DNA from: Gammaproteobacteria bacterium
GTDB lineage: Bacteria; Pseudomonadota; Gammaproteobacteria; SMWH01
NCBI GenBank assembly: GCA_004357005.1
Contig: SMWH01000175.1
Location: 1 to 21,204 of the forward strand
Reading direction: 5' to 3'
DNA: 21,204 bases
Positions within the stretch are counted from its first letter, which is position 1; every line of letters starts with the position of its first letter. The position numbers and the translations under genes are program-made. Positions 6,867 through 14,211 of this stretch are shown one piece after another. A model generated the notes under the pieces. That model was not told where the DNA came from, ran no database searches, and worked only from the letters and a program-made list of their open reading frames with translations.

Positions 6867-7604
6867 CTATTCCTCGCCCTGCGCGTGCCTGCCCGGCACG
6901 GAATGGAGATAACGCGAAAACGCCCGGCTGAACAGCTGCCCCATGAGTTTCAGGAAGCTGGTATCCATTCCGGGGTTGAATTTATCGGGTTCGAAACTGC
7001 CGATAGCCAACATACCGTATTCACAACTCTCGCCCAGCGGGATCAGGGCGGCAGACTCGACCTTTTCACCGCGCGACCCGAACAAGACCTCCAGCTTCTT
7101 CGGCTGGAAACGACCGCACATCGCGTTGGGCTCGGCGAGAAATGCCTTGAACGGTTCCAGACTCTCATCATCCCTTTTTACGGCGCGAACGTTCTTGCCG
7201 AGATTCTCCGGAATCTGCTCGGTGAACAACGTAACGCTGACTGCGTCGGCTTCAAAGTCCCTTTGCAGACCCTCGTCAATTATTTGTACGAGCGCCTGCA
7301 AGTCACCCGCATCCATGATGGACAAGGAAAACTCGTAAAGTTTCTGAACCAGATCTTCATTCTGACGCGCAACATTGACCAGACCCTGCAACTTGCGCCG
7401 CAACTGGTGATTCTGTTCCCGAAGCAGGCGGACCTGATACTCAATCAATGACGCGGCATCGCCGCTATCATGTGGAATCTGGATGGATTCCAGGATATCC
7501 GGGTGCTTCTCAAAGAAATCGGGATTGGACCGGAGAAAGTCGGCTACCGACTCTTCATCCGGTTGCGTAGAAACGTTTTTCGCGGGATTTTCTTTTTCGG
7601 TCAC
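6867..7604 (-). CDS. DUF484 family protein
   Basis: A 245-residue protein of the DUF484 family, a GAF-like fold of unknown biochemical role that almost always sits between dapF and xerC in gammaproteobacteria. Visible landmarks: an N-terminal segment VADFLRSNPDFFEKHPDIL, a heptad-rich probable coiled coil (about 50-90: SLIEYQVRLLREQNHQLRRK), then the GAF-like domain (about 95-235) with the IPLGESCEYGMLAIGS core and a C-terminal LGQLFSRAF-type helix. The start codon overlaps the dapF stop by four bases. No catalytic signature is seen. Function is unknown, though genetic linkage suggests a link to cell-wall or chromosome-segregation housekeeping. Confidence 0.92.
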   Translation of the reverse strand: MTEKENPAKNVSTQPDEESVADFLRSNPDFFEKHPDILESIQIPHDSGDAASLIEYQVRLLREQNHQLRRKLQGLVNVARQNEDLVQKLYEFSLSIMDAGDLQALVQIIDEGLQRDFEADAVSVTLFTEQIPENLGKNVRAVKRDDESLEPFKAFLAEPNAMCGRFQPKKLEVLFGSRGEKVESAALIPLGESCEYGMLAIGSFEPDKFNPGMDTSFLKLMGQLFSRAFSRYLHSVPGRHAQGEE

Positions 7605-8431
7605 AGCTCGATCTCACCTTCATAAACCCTTACAGCGGGTCCGGTCATCCAGATCGGGTTGCCTTTTCCCAGCCAGCTTATCACAAGTTCTCCGCCAGGC
7701 AGGCGCACGGCGACGCGCGAATCCAGCAGACCCTGCTCATGGCCCACGGCGACAGCGGCACAGGCACCAGATCCGCACGCCAGTGTTTCACCGGTACCAC
7801 GTTCATAAACACGCAGGCGAATGGATGAAGGACTGTCTACCTGCATGAACCCTACATTGACGCGGTTCGGAAAGCGCGGATGCCATTCGATGGCTGAGCC
7901 CAGAGTGTCAACCGGAGCAGAAGCGATGTCATCAACACGCAATACCGCATGCGGGTTACCGATGGACACGACTCCAATTTTCTGGATGCGTTGGTTGACC
8001 TCGAGTTCGTAGTCCACAGCCCGACGATCTGTCTGAAAAGGGATCCGTGCCGGTTCGAATACCGGCTCTCCCATGTTCACCCGGATACGGCCGTCATCCT
8101 CCCAGCCCATCTCCAGGATTCCTGCCGCCGTGTCAATGCTGATCGTGCCACCATCAACCAGCCCCCGATCCCGGAGGAACAACGCCACGCAGCGCGCACC
8201 GTTACCGCACTGTTCGACTTCCCCGCCGTCGGCGTTGTAAATACGGTACGCGAAATCCGCATCGGAGCCATTGCTGCGTGTCACAATCAGCAGTTGATCG
8301 CAGCCCACACCCAGGCGCCGATCAGCGAGACGCCGAATCTGCTCCCACTCCAACTCCATCGGATCGTCAAGGCCGTTGACGACGACAAAATCGTTACCGA
8401 GACCATGCATCTTGCAAAAACGGAGTTTCAT
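7601..8431 (-). CDS. dapF: Diaminopimelate epimerase DapF
   Basis: DapF interconverts LL- and meso-diaminopimelate, the last shared step to peptidoglycan and lysine. The 276-residue product starts with KMHGLGNDFVVV and carries both catalytic cysteines in their signatures, C75 (EVEQCGNGARC) and C219 (ETLACGSGAC). The substrate-binding ISIGNPHAV-type stretch (156-163) and the EWHPRFPNRVNVGF stretch are also present. Length is normal. ATG 8431 has GGAG seven bases upstream and overlaps the preceding methyltransferase stop by four bases. The decarboxylase gene lysA, its usual left-hand partner, is not in this cluster. Confidence 0.97.
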   Translation of the reverse strand: MKLRFCKMHGLGNDFVVVNGLDDPMELEWEQIRRLADRRLGVGCDQLLIVTRSNGSDADFAYRIYNADGGEVEQCGNGARCVALFLRDRGLVDGGTISIDTAAGILEMGWEDDGRIRVNMGEPVFEPARIPFQTDRRAVDYELEVNQRIQKIGVVSIGNPHAVLRVDDIASAPVDTLGSAIEWHPRFPNRVNVGFMQVDSPSSIRLRVYERGTGETLACGSGACAAVAVGHEQGLLDSRVAVRLPGGELVISWLGKGNPIWMTGPAVRVYEGEIEL

Positions 8432-9105
8432 CTCAGCACTCCGGAAACGATCAGGTGCCGGTCGGTGGGCTCCGAAATGTTCAGGCCGGCGAGTCCGGCA
8501 CGCTGAAGCTGCGACTTGATTTCCTCTGTGCGATACGCCGCATGCAGCGAATCGCCAAAGTCTTCTTTCAGGATTTCAGGCTCATCACCAGCATAGTTGT
8601 CCACCATGGCCTGCACGTCTTCCCCGGTGTCAGGACGCCGCAAATCCATGATGAACAGGCGCGTTCCAGTTGTGCCATAGCGGTTAACCGCTTCCCATAG
8701 AGACATGGGGTCGTCCACATGATGCAGGAGACTGTTGGAGATAATGGTGTCATAGGGACATCTGGGGGGATCGTCTTCCGGAAGATGTCCGTGCACCAAC
8801 TGAATTCTCGATGCCAGGTCCGCAGCATCGACAGCTTCGCGACCCAGGGCCAGCATGTTGGGCCCGGCGTCGAAACCAAGAAGCTGCATGTCGGGAAATG
8901 CCCTGGCAAAACGGATCGTGATGTCCGCCGGACCACAACCAAGATCCAGAACCGCGCCGTCTACCGCACCTGGAAACAGCGAACGAAATTCGACGACAAA
9001 CCGGGAATGGGGTTCTTCGAAGTCTGCTTCGGCATAGGCCCGCGCCTGCTCGGGCGTGTCCATCAGTTCCGGTTCAGGCACCCGCTCCATGGGCCTTCCC
9101 GTCAT
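8428..9105 (-). CDS. Class I SAM-dependent methyltransferase, substrate unknown
   Basis: A 225-residue Rossmann-fold methyltransferase. Motif I is LDLGCGPAD (53-61), a following acidic strand end is GFDAGPNMLALG (78-89), and the motif IV/post-motif region is NSLLHHVDDP (124-133), typical of methyltransferase 11/25-type enzymes acting on small molecules or tRNA. Start at 9105 is supported by AGGAAG and by ATGA overlap with lptM; a later in-frame ATG (9090) is possible. It overlaps dapF by four bases on the other side, so it is embedded in the lptM-dapF operon, in the place normally held by lysA. The substrate cannot be inferred from sequence. Confidence 0.88.
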   Translation of the reverse strand: MTGRPMERVPEPELMDTPEQARAYAEADFEEPHSRFVVEFRSLFPGAVDGAVLDLGCGPADITIRFARAFPDMQLLGFDAGPNMLALGREAVDAADLASRIQLVHGHLPEDDPPRCPYDTIISNSLLHHVDDPMSLWEAVNRYGTTGTRLFIMDLRRPDTGEDVQAMVDNYAGDEPEILKEDFGDSLHAAYRTEEIKSQLQRAGLAGLNISEPTDRHLIVSGVLR

Positions 9106-9269
9106 TCTTCGTCTTCCTGCTGTTCTTCGCCCTGTTCCTGGTCCTGGGCAACTGTTTCCTGCCCGGATGACGGGGCTGCAGCGTCATCGCGCAGATAGAG
9201 ATCGCCTTTCTGCCCACAGGCGCCAAGCAAAAGCAGCAGAAACGGGATGGCGGCGAGGCGAGTTGACAT
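9102..9269 (-). CDS. lptM: LPS-assembly lipoprotein LptM (YifL)
   Basis: A 55-residue lipoprotein. It has a short signal peptide (MSTRLAAIPFLLLLLGAC) with lipobox LGAC and lipidated C18, followed immediately by GQKGDLYLRD, the hallmark CGxKGxLY sequence of LptM/YifL, which assists maturation of the LptD translocon in the outer membrane. The rest is a Gln/Glu/Asp-rich acidic tail ending EEQQEDEE. GGGAAG lies about eight bases before ATG 9269. The stop overlaps the methyltransferase start (ATGA). LptM normally precedes lysA-dapF, so its place here supports the call. Confidence 0.88.
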   Translation of the reverse strand: MSTRLAAIPFLLLLLGACGQKGDLYLRDDAAAPSSGQETVAQDQEQGEEQQEDEE

Positions 9270-9295
9270 GCATATCTTCCCGGACAGGGGCCCCT

Positions 9296-9303
9296 AGTAT
9301 ACT
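9296..9303. promoter_or_regulatory. Possible divergent -10 region between lptM and 9312 gene
   Basis: The 42-base gap between the two divergent genes contains the palindrome AGTATACT, which offers TATACT on both strands. For lptM it would place the start about 20 bases before the ATG. Convincing -35 elements at the right distance are not seen on either strand; a perfect TTGACA at 9263-9268 is too far away for the plus strand. Weak call. Confidence 0.25.
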
Positions 9304-9311
9304 TGCGAGCC

Positions 9312-9965
9312 ATGGATTGGGTGAGCTATGCGGCGGCGGGTGTTGGCCTTGTGGCCCTGATGCTGCTGGTGTCGGGGATCAGCCGCTGCCGGCAGCGGCG
9401 TCTGGTGAGTGGGCTGGCACGATCCGGGCTGGGTGCTTTGCTGCTCGTAGCCGCGTTTGGCACCGGATCCGTGGCAGTGCATCTGTACACTTACCAACGT
9501 CTGACCGGTGAGCAGCCCATTGCGGATATCGCATTCCAGCAGATCGGCCCGCGCGAATACACCGCCGTACTCTCAACGCCCGGGGCTAACGAGCCGATGC
9601 AGTTCCTCATCCAGGGCGACGAATGGCAGCTGGATGCGCGCTTTTTGAAATGGGAGGGGCCCGCCGTACTCGCCGGCATGGATTCCCTGGTCCGGCTCGA
9701 GCGTATCGCCGGCCGTTACAGCGACATCGACGAGGAACGCGGCGAGCGGCGGTCAGTATATCCATTGCAGAACCGGCCCACGGTGGACTTTTGGCAGCTA
9801 TTTTACAATCACCCGCGCTGGATACCCTGGATAGACGCTGTCTACGGCAGCGCCACCTACATGCCAATGGGCGACGGTGCCCGTTTCATCATCACCGCAA
9901 CACAAAGTGGGCTGGTAGCCAGACCTTACGACCAGGCTACCGAACGCATGCTGCGGGATTGGTAA
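9312..9965 (+). CDS. Conserved two-TM membrane-anchored protein, function unknown
   Basis: A 217-residue product with two N-terminal membrane segments (about 4-23 and 38-58, separated by a basic SRCRQRRLVSG loop) and a soluble beta-rich domain. The later sequence (LYTYQRLTGEQPIADIAFQQIG, GDEWQLDARFLKWEG, WIDAVYGSATYMPM, SGLVARP) matches, from memory, a gammaproteobacterial family often labelled 'multidrug transporter' or 'cation efflux' in databases. Nothing here supports transport: there are only two membrane spans and no transporter motif. I prefer ATG 9312 over the TTG at 9303. It is divergent from lptM, and the hydrolase gene starts two bases after its stop, so the two are cotranscribed. 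Confidence 0.82.
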   Translation: MDWVSYAAAGVGLVALMLLVSGISRCRQRRLVSGLARSGLGALLLVAAFGTGSVAVHLYTYQRLTGEQPIADIAFQQIGPREYTAVLSTPGANEPMQFLIQGDEWQLDARFLKWEGPAVLAGMDSLVRLERIAGRYSDIDEERGERRSVYPLQNRPTVDFWQLFYNHPRWIPWIDAVYGSATYMPMGDGARFIITATQSGLVARPYDQATERMLRDW

Positions 9966-9967
9966 AC

Positions 9968-10633
9968 ATGGAGGTACTCGATAGTCTCGAGATTGAGACC
10001 CAGCCCAACCCCACCGCCTCTGTTGTCTGGCTCCACGGCCTGGGTGCCGACGGTTTTGACTTTGAACCCATCGTTCCTGAACTTCGGCTCCCCGAAACGA
10101 TTCCTGTTCGCTTCGTCTTTCCCCACGCGCCGGAACGATCTGTCACCATCAATCAGGGCATGAGGATGCGTGCGTGGTACGACATCACTGGTTTCGAACT
10201 GGAACGCCAGGAAGACGACGACGGCATCCGGGATTCCGCGCAACACGTGGCCGGTCTGATAAACCGGGAACACGAGCGCGGCATCCCCTTTTCCCGGATC
10301 GTGCTAGCGGGTTTCTCCCAGGGCGGTGCCGTCGCGCTCCAGGCCGGATTGCGGTTTCCGCAAACACTGGCGGGAATCATGGCCCTGTCCAGCTATCTGC
10401 CGCTGGCGGACACGCTCCAGGCGGAAGCCACCGACGCCAATCGGACCACACCTGTTTTCATGGCGCACGGAACGCTGGACCCCGTTGTCCCGATGCAGAT
10501 GGGAAAAATGAGTTTCGATTTTTTGGCACGCGAAGGTTTCAATCCGAGCTGGAAGGAATACCCCATGCCACACGCCATATGTCCCGAGGAGATACAGGAC
10601 ATCGGCGTATGGCTGCGATCACGCCTCGCCTGA
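9968..10633 (+). CDS. Alpha/beta hydrolase, carboxylesterase/lysophospholipase-type
   Basis: A 221-residue serine hydrolase of the Abhydrolase_2 (carboxylesterase, acyl-protein-thioesterase-like) family. The oxyanion-side LHGLGADGFDF (22-32), nucleophile elbow GFSQGG with S117, catalytic D171 in HGTLDPVVP and H202 in MPHAICPEE complete the triad. No signal peptide is present, so it is cytoplasmic. Length and motif order match the bacterial EstB-like esterases that hydrolyse short acyl esters; the natural substrate is unknown. It starts two bases after the previous gene, and its TGA is immediately followed by the algZ ATG, so it probably belongs to the algZR-hem transcript. Confidence 0.93.
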   Translation: MEVLDSLEIETQPNPTASVVWLHGLGADGFDFEPIVPELRLPETIPVRFVFPHAPERSVTINQGMRMRAWYDITGFELERQEDDDGIRDSAQHVAGLINREHERGIPFSRIVLAGFSQGGAVALQAGLRFPQTLAGIMALSSYLPLADTLQAEATDANRTTPVFMAHGTLDPVVPMQMGKMSFDFLAREGFNPSWKEYPMPHAICPEEIQDIGVWLRSRLA

Positions 10634-11752
10634 ATGCATGCAGCAATGACCGAAACCAACCAAACGCGGGAAACTGAACCGGGATTGCTGCCGGATTTCT
10701 GTGACTTCCGTGTCGCCTTTGTAGCCATGGTGGTCGCGGAACTCGTCGTGGTAGTCATCGCTTTTTCGCCCTATGCGGACGACATGGACCGCTGGCGGCG
10801 ATTATCGGTCAACAGCGTGTTTGTTCAGTGGATTGCCATCGTCACCATGGGCTTGTTGTGCTGGCTGCGCCTGAAACTCAACGAACTGCCGCTGGCGCGC
10901 GCACTGCTCGCGAGTTTTCTGATCCTGCTGATCGTGACGGGACTCGCCGGTCACGTTGCTTTCTGGCTCGATCATGTCCGCAACCTGGGACTCACGGTGC
11001 CGGACCAGGGCTATGCGCAATTCATGGCATCCAACCTGGTCATCGCGGGGCTGGTCGGTGCGGCGGCATTGCGATACCTCTACGTACAGGCGCAGTGGCG
11101 ACGCAACATCGAAGCCCGCGCCGAGGCCCAACTTCAGGCGTTGCAGGCACGTATTCGGCCACATTTCCTGTTCAATTCCATGAACACCATCGCCAGCCTG
11201 ATCCGCGACCACCCGGAAACCGCGGAAGACGCGATCGAAGACCTGTCTGATCTGTTTCGCGCGGCGCTCAGCGCGCCCGGGGGATTCATCAGCCTGGAAA
11301 CGGAATTGGACATGACCCGCAGATACATAAGAATTGAAAAACTGCGCCTGGGTGAGCGTCTTCAGGTGGAGTGGGATATCGGGGATGATGTCCCGACAGA
11401 ATCGCGCATACCACCCTTGATCGTTCAGCCGCTGGTGGAAAACGCCATCTATCATGGCATCCAGCAACTGGCCAAAGGTGGCACGGTTTCCATCAGAGCA
11501 TTCCGCAAAGGTAATGACATCCATCTCAGCATCGACAACCCTGTCCGGCCCGATACTGTTTATTCCGGGGCGGAAGGCAACCGGATGGCCGTGGACAACA
11601 TCCGTGAGCGCCTGCGGCACGCCTTTGGTGGCCGTGCAGACATGCACGCTGAGCGGCACGAAGATCGCTATCAGGTTATGCTGAAGTTTCCCGTGAGGCG
11701 TCCGGAACGTACTCCAAAGAATGTCCCAGAGAATGAGAGTTCTGATCGTTGA
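10634..11752 (+). CDS. algZ: AlgZ/FimS-type sensor histidine kinase
   Basis: A LytS/AlgZ-family sensor kinase of 372 residues. Four hydrophobic segments (about 27-46, 62-80, 87-111, 131-152) form a membrane domain. They are followed by the atypical H-box QARIRPHFLFNSMN with H177 and by the ATPase region PPLIVQPLVENAIYHGI with the N-box asparagine N270 and a later NIRERL stretch. Orthologues control alginate, twitching and virulence with AlgR in Pseudomonas. The start may be ATG 10634 or 10646, as neither has a strong ribosome binding site; the gene abuts the hydrolase stop. Its 3' end overlaps algR by 32 bases. The polar C-terminal tail after VMLKFPVRR is non-conserved. Confidence 0.93.
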   Translation: MHAAMTETNQTRETEPGLLPDFCDFRVAFVAMVVAELVVVVIAFSPYADDMDRWRRLSVNSVFVQWIAIVTMGLLCWLRLKLNELPLARALLASFLILLIVTGLAGHVAFWLDHVRNLGLTVPDQGYAQFMASNLVIAGLVGAAALRYLYVQAQWRRNIEARAEAQLQALQARIRPHFLFNSMNTIASLIRDHPETAEDAIEDLSDLFRAALSAPGGFISLETELDMTRRYIRIEKLRLGERLQVEWDIGDDVPTESRIPPLIVQPLVENAIYHGIQQLAKGGTVSIRAFRKGNDIHLSIDNPVRPDTVYSGAEGNRMAVDNIRERLRHAFGGRADMHAERHEDRYQVMLKFPVRRPERTPKNVPENESSDR

Positions 11753-12467
11753 CGACGAACCACTGGCGCGGGATCGACTGCGCCGCCTGGTTTCGGACAA
11801 GCTGAATCACGAGGCCGTGGGCGAGGCCGGCGACGGTGAAGAAGGCCTGCGCCTCGCCGAAAGCTTGCGCCCGGACGTGGTGCTGCTGGATATCCGCATG
11901 CCGGTCATGGATGGACTTGAGACCGCCCGTCATATCCAGACCCTGGAAGATCCTCCGGCAATCGTGTTCTGTACCGCCTATGACGACCACGCTCTGGCGG
12001 CCTTTGACGCCAGCGCGGTGGATTACCTGATGAAACCCATCCGCCAGGAGCGTCTCGCGGTGGCGCTCGAAAAAGCGCGTCGGCTCAACGCCGCGCGGCT
12101 GGCAGAACTGCATGCTCAGGTGGGTGACCCTCCCGGCCGGCGTCACATCTGCGCGCGTGTGCGCGGTAACCTGCAACTGATTCCGATCAAGAACATCGTT
12201 TACTTCCTCGCTGAACACAAATACGTCACCGTTTGTCATGAGGAAGGTGAGGTCCTCATCGAGGAATCGCTCAAATCCCTGGAACATGAGTTCAGCGATC
12301 GTTTCGTACGAATTCATCGCAACGCGCTGGTCGCGCGTGATCGGCTTGCGGGGCTGGAAAAAGACTCCGCTGATCGCGCGCTGGTTCGACTGCGCGGCAC
12401 CGACCGCAGACTGGAAGTGAGCCGCCGCAACCTGGCGGCTCTGCGCCAGATCATCACGCAACTCTGA
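11721..12467 (+). CDS. algR: AlgR-type LytTR response regulator
   Basis: A 248-residue regulator with an N-terminal receiver domain and a C-terminal LytTR DNA-binding domain. In the receiver, the acidic pocket is DDEP (11-14), the phospho-acceptor is D57 in VVLLDIRMPVMDG, T/S-region FCTAYDD and conserved K of DYLMKPI are all present. LytTR spans about 140-245 (QLIPIKNIVYFLAEHKYVTV, FVRIHRNALV). The first M at 11721 gives MSQRMRVLIVDDEP; the ATG at 11733 (MRVLIVDDEP) equals the usual AlgR start and is equally possible. It overlaps algZ and is six bases upstream of hemC, the arrangement seen in Pseudomonas. Confidence 0.94.
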   Translation: MSQRMRVLIVDDEPLARDRLRRLVSDKLNHEAVGEAGDGEEGLRLAESLRPDVVLLDIRMPVMDGLETARHIQTLEDPPAIVFCTAYDDHALAAFDASAVDYLMKPIRQERLAVALEKARRLNAARLAELHAQVGDPPGRRHICARVRGNLQLIPIKNIVYFLAEHKYVTVCHEEGEVLIEESLKSLEHEFSDRFVRIHRNALVARDRLAGLEKDSADRALVRLRGTDRRLEVSRRNLAALRQIITQL

Positions 12468-12473
12468 ACCGAC

Positions 12474-13439
12474 GTGTCTGATATTTTGCGAATTGCAACG
12501 CGCCGCAGCGCGCTGGCCCTCCGCCAGAGTGAAATGGTGGCGGAGAAATTGCGTTCGTTTCATCCCGGGTTGTGCGTTGAACTTTTCCCAATGACGACTA
12601 AAGGCGATCGCTTCCTGGACACACCCCTGGCCCAGATCGGTGGCAAGGGCCTTTTTGTCAAGGAGCTGGAGAACGCCATGCTGTCCGGCGACGCCGATAT
12701 CGCCGTGCATTCCATGAAAGACGTGCCCGCGGAAATGCCTGAAGGGCTCCACATCCCCGTGGTGCTCGCGCGCGAAGACCCTCGCGACGCTTTTATCGGT
12801 CGGCAAGTGAACCGCCTGGACGCGCTGGGCGCCGGCGCCCGCATCGGGACCTCGAGCCTCAGGCGACGCTGCCAACTGGCGGCACTGCGCCCGGATCTGG
12901 AAATAAGCGATCTGCGGGGCAATGTGGACACCCGTTTGCGCAAACTGGACGACGGCGAGTTCGACGCGATCATTCTGGCCTGCGCCGGTCTCAACCGCCT
13001 CGGTCTGTCGGGCCGCATCAGCGAACCCCTGGACGTGGAAACCATGCTGCCGGCGATCGGCCAGGGAGCGGTGGGCGTTCAGGCACGTGCCGCCGACAGC
13101 AAGATCCTCGAACTCATCGCGCCACTGGATGACGGGCGTACGCATCGTTGCTTGATCGCCGAGCGCACCCTCGGGAAAAAATTGGGGGCGAGTTGCACCG
13201 TGCCCCTGGCAGGACTCGCGCGACTGGAAAACGGGGGTCTCTCACTGAACGCCCTGCTCGGGACACCGGACGGGAAACGCATTTTGAAGGCAGGGGGCAG
13301 TAATGACGATCCTGTGCGCCTGGGTGGTCAGGTTGCAGATTCTCTGTTCGCCCAGGGAGCGCAAGAAATACTCAAGGCCCTTGAAGATGACCTGGGACAT
13401 AACTTGAGAAACGAGTTGGAGGATGACACACACGCTTGA
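12474..13439 (+). CDS. hemC: Porphobilinogen deaminase (hydroxymethylbilane synthase)
   Basis: HemC polymerises four porphobilinogens to hydroxymethylbilane in heme and corrin synthesis. The 321-residue product begins with a GTG codon (12474) and reads SDILRIATRRSALALRQ. The catalytic aspartate D83 is in HSMKDVP, substrate-binding arginines occur in GTSSLRRRCQL (125-135) and in DLRGNVDTRLRKL, and the dipyrromethane cofactor attaches at C241 in LGASCTVPLAG (the E. coli equivalent is GGCQVPI). Length is slightly above the usual 310. It begins six bases after the algR stop, with no ribosome binding site of its own, suggesting coupling, and overlaps hemD by 17 bases. Confidence 0.96.
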   Translation: MSDILRIATRRSALALRQSEMVAEKLRSFHPGLCVELFPMTTKGDRFLDTPLAQIGGKGLFVKELENAMLSGDADIAVHSMKDVPAEMPEGLHIPVVLAREDPRDAFIGRQVNRLDALGAGARIGTSSLRRRCQLAALRPDLEISDLRGNVDTRLRKLDDGEFDAIILACAGLNRLGLSGRISEPLDVETMLPAIGQGAVGVQARAADSKILELIAPLDDGRTHRCLIAERTLGKKLGASCTVPLAGLARLENGGLSLNALLGTPDGKRILKAGGSNDDPVRLGGQVADSLFAQGAQEILKALEDDLGHNLRNELEDDTHA

Positions 13440-14187
13440 AGGCTGGGGTGTTCTCGTCACCCGACCCACCGGCCGTCACCTCGGTCTGTGCGAAGGCATC
13501 CGCGCCGCCGGGGGGCATCCCGTTCATCTGCCCGGTGTCGAAATCGAAGCCCTTGCCCGGGCCCGACCGCAAGAAGCCCTGGGCCACCTGACCGTTGATG
13601 ATTGGGCGATTTTCGTGAGTACCGCCGCCGTGCAACATACGGGCGCGGCACTGGCTTCCATCCCGGAAGGTGTGCGCCTGGCCGCCGTGGGCGAAACCAC
13701 GGCGGATGCCCTGATCGAGGCGGGTTGCAGGGGCGTACTGACGCCGGCACACGGCGGCTCGGAAGCTTTGCTCTCCGTCCTGCCCCGCGCCGCGGTGGAG
13801 AATCAACAGATACTCATCGTGCGCGGCGAGGGCGGGCGCGAACGACTCGCCCGGGGGTTGGAGGAAACCGGGGCGCAGGTCAGTTATCTGGAAGTGTATC
13901 GGCGCCACCGCCCGGCGGTCGCCCCGGCGGGGGCGCTGTCGGCGCTGGATGCGGACGCGGTGCACGCGCTCACGGTGAGCAGCGGCGAGATCCTGGACAA
14001 CGTGCTGCACCTGCTGGGGAAGGAGCGTCGGAAAAAGGTGCTGGGGCTGCCGTTGGTGGTGCCCAGTGAGCGGGTCGCGGAACGGGCCCGGGCGGCCGGT
14101 TTCAGTGGTCTCGTGGCGTCCACTTCACCCTCCGACGATGCTGTCGTGGACACACTGCTGGAACTACGTGACAAAATAGGCCAGTAG
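13423..14187 (+). CDS. hemD: Uroporphyrinogen-III synthase HemD
   Basis: HemD cyclises hydroxymethylbilane with inversion of ring D. The 254-residue product has the loose family pattern: WGVLVTRPTGRH start, the DDWAIFVSTAAVQHT strand-turn-helix, LAAVGETTADAL, a second ILIVRGEGGRERLARGLEETGAQVSYLEVYRR lobe (the GxxGRERLxxxLxxxGAxVxxLexY core is diagnostic), ALTVSSGEILDNV, and LVVPSERVAERARAAGF. It overlaps hemC by 17 bases; GGAGG lies directly against the ATG (too close to be ideal), so translation is probably coupled to hemC. Low conservation is normal for HemD. Confidence 0.94.
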   Translation: MTHTLEGWGVLVTRPTGRHLGLCEGIRAAGGHPVHLPGVEIEALARARPQEALGHLTVDDWAIFVSTAAVQHTGAALASIPEGVRLAAVGETTADALIEAGCRGVLTPAHGGSEALLSVLPRAAVENQQILIVRGEGGRERLARGLEETGAQVSYLEVYRRHRPAVAPAGALSALDADAVHALTVSSGEILDNVLHLLGKERRKKVLGLPLVVPSERVAERARAAGFSGLVASTSPSDDAVVDTLLELRDKIGQ

Positions 14188-14211
14188 CCGGCAAGGAGCG
14201 AGCACCGGGAA

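Noticed and set aside
9263..9303. Strong promoter from TTGACA 9263-9268 to TATACT 9298-9303
   Set aside because: The spacing of 29 bases is too long, and the TTGACA overlaps the lptM start codon region.
11676..13145. Long minus-strand open frame of about 489 residues opposite algR and hemC
   Set aside because: It is a shadow of two confidently identified plus-strand genes in G+C-rich DNA; its translation shows no recognisable domain and no ribosome binding site supports it.
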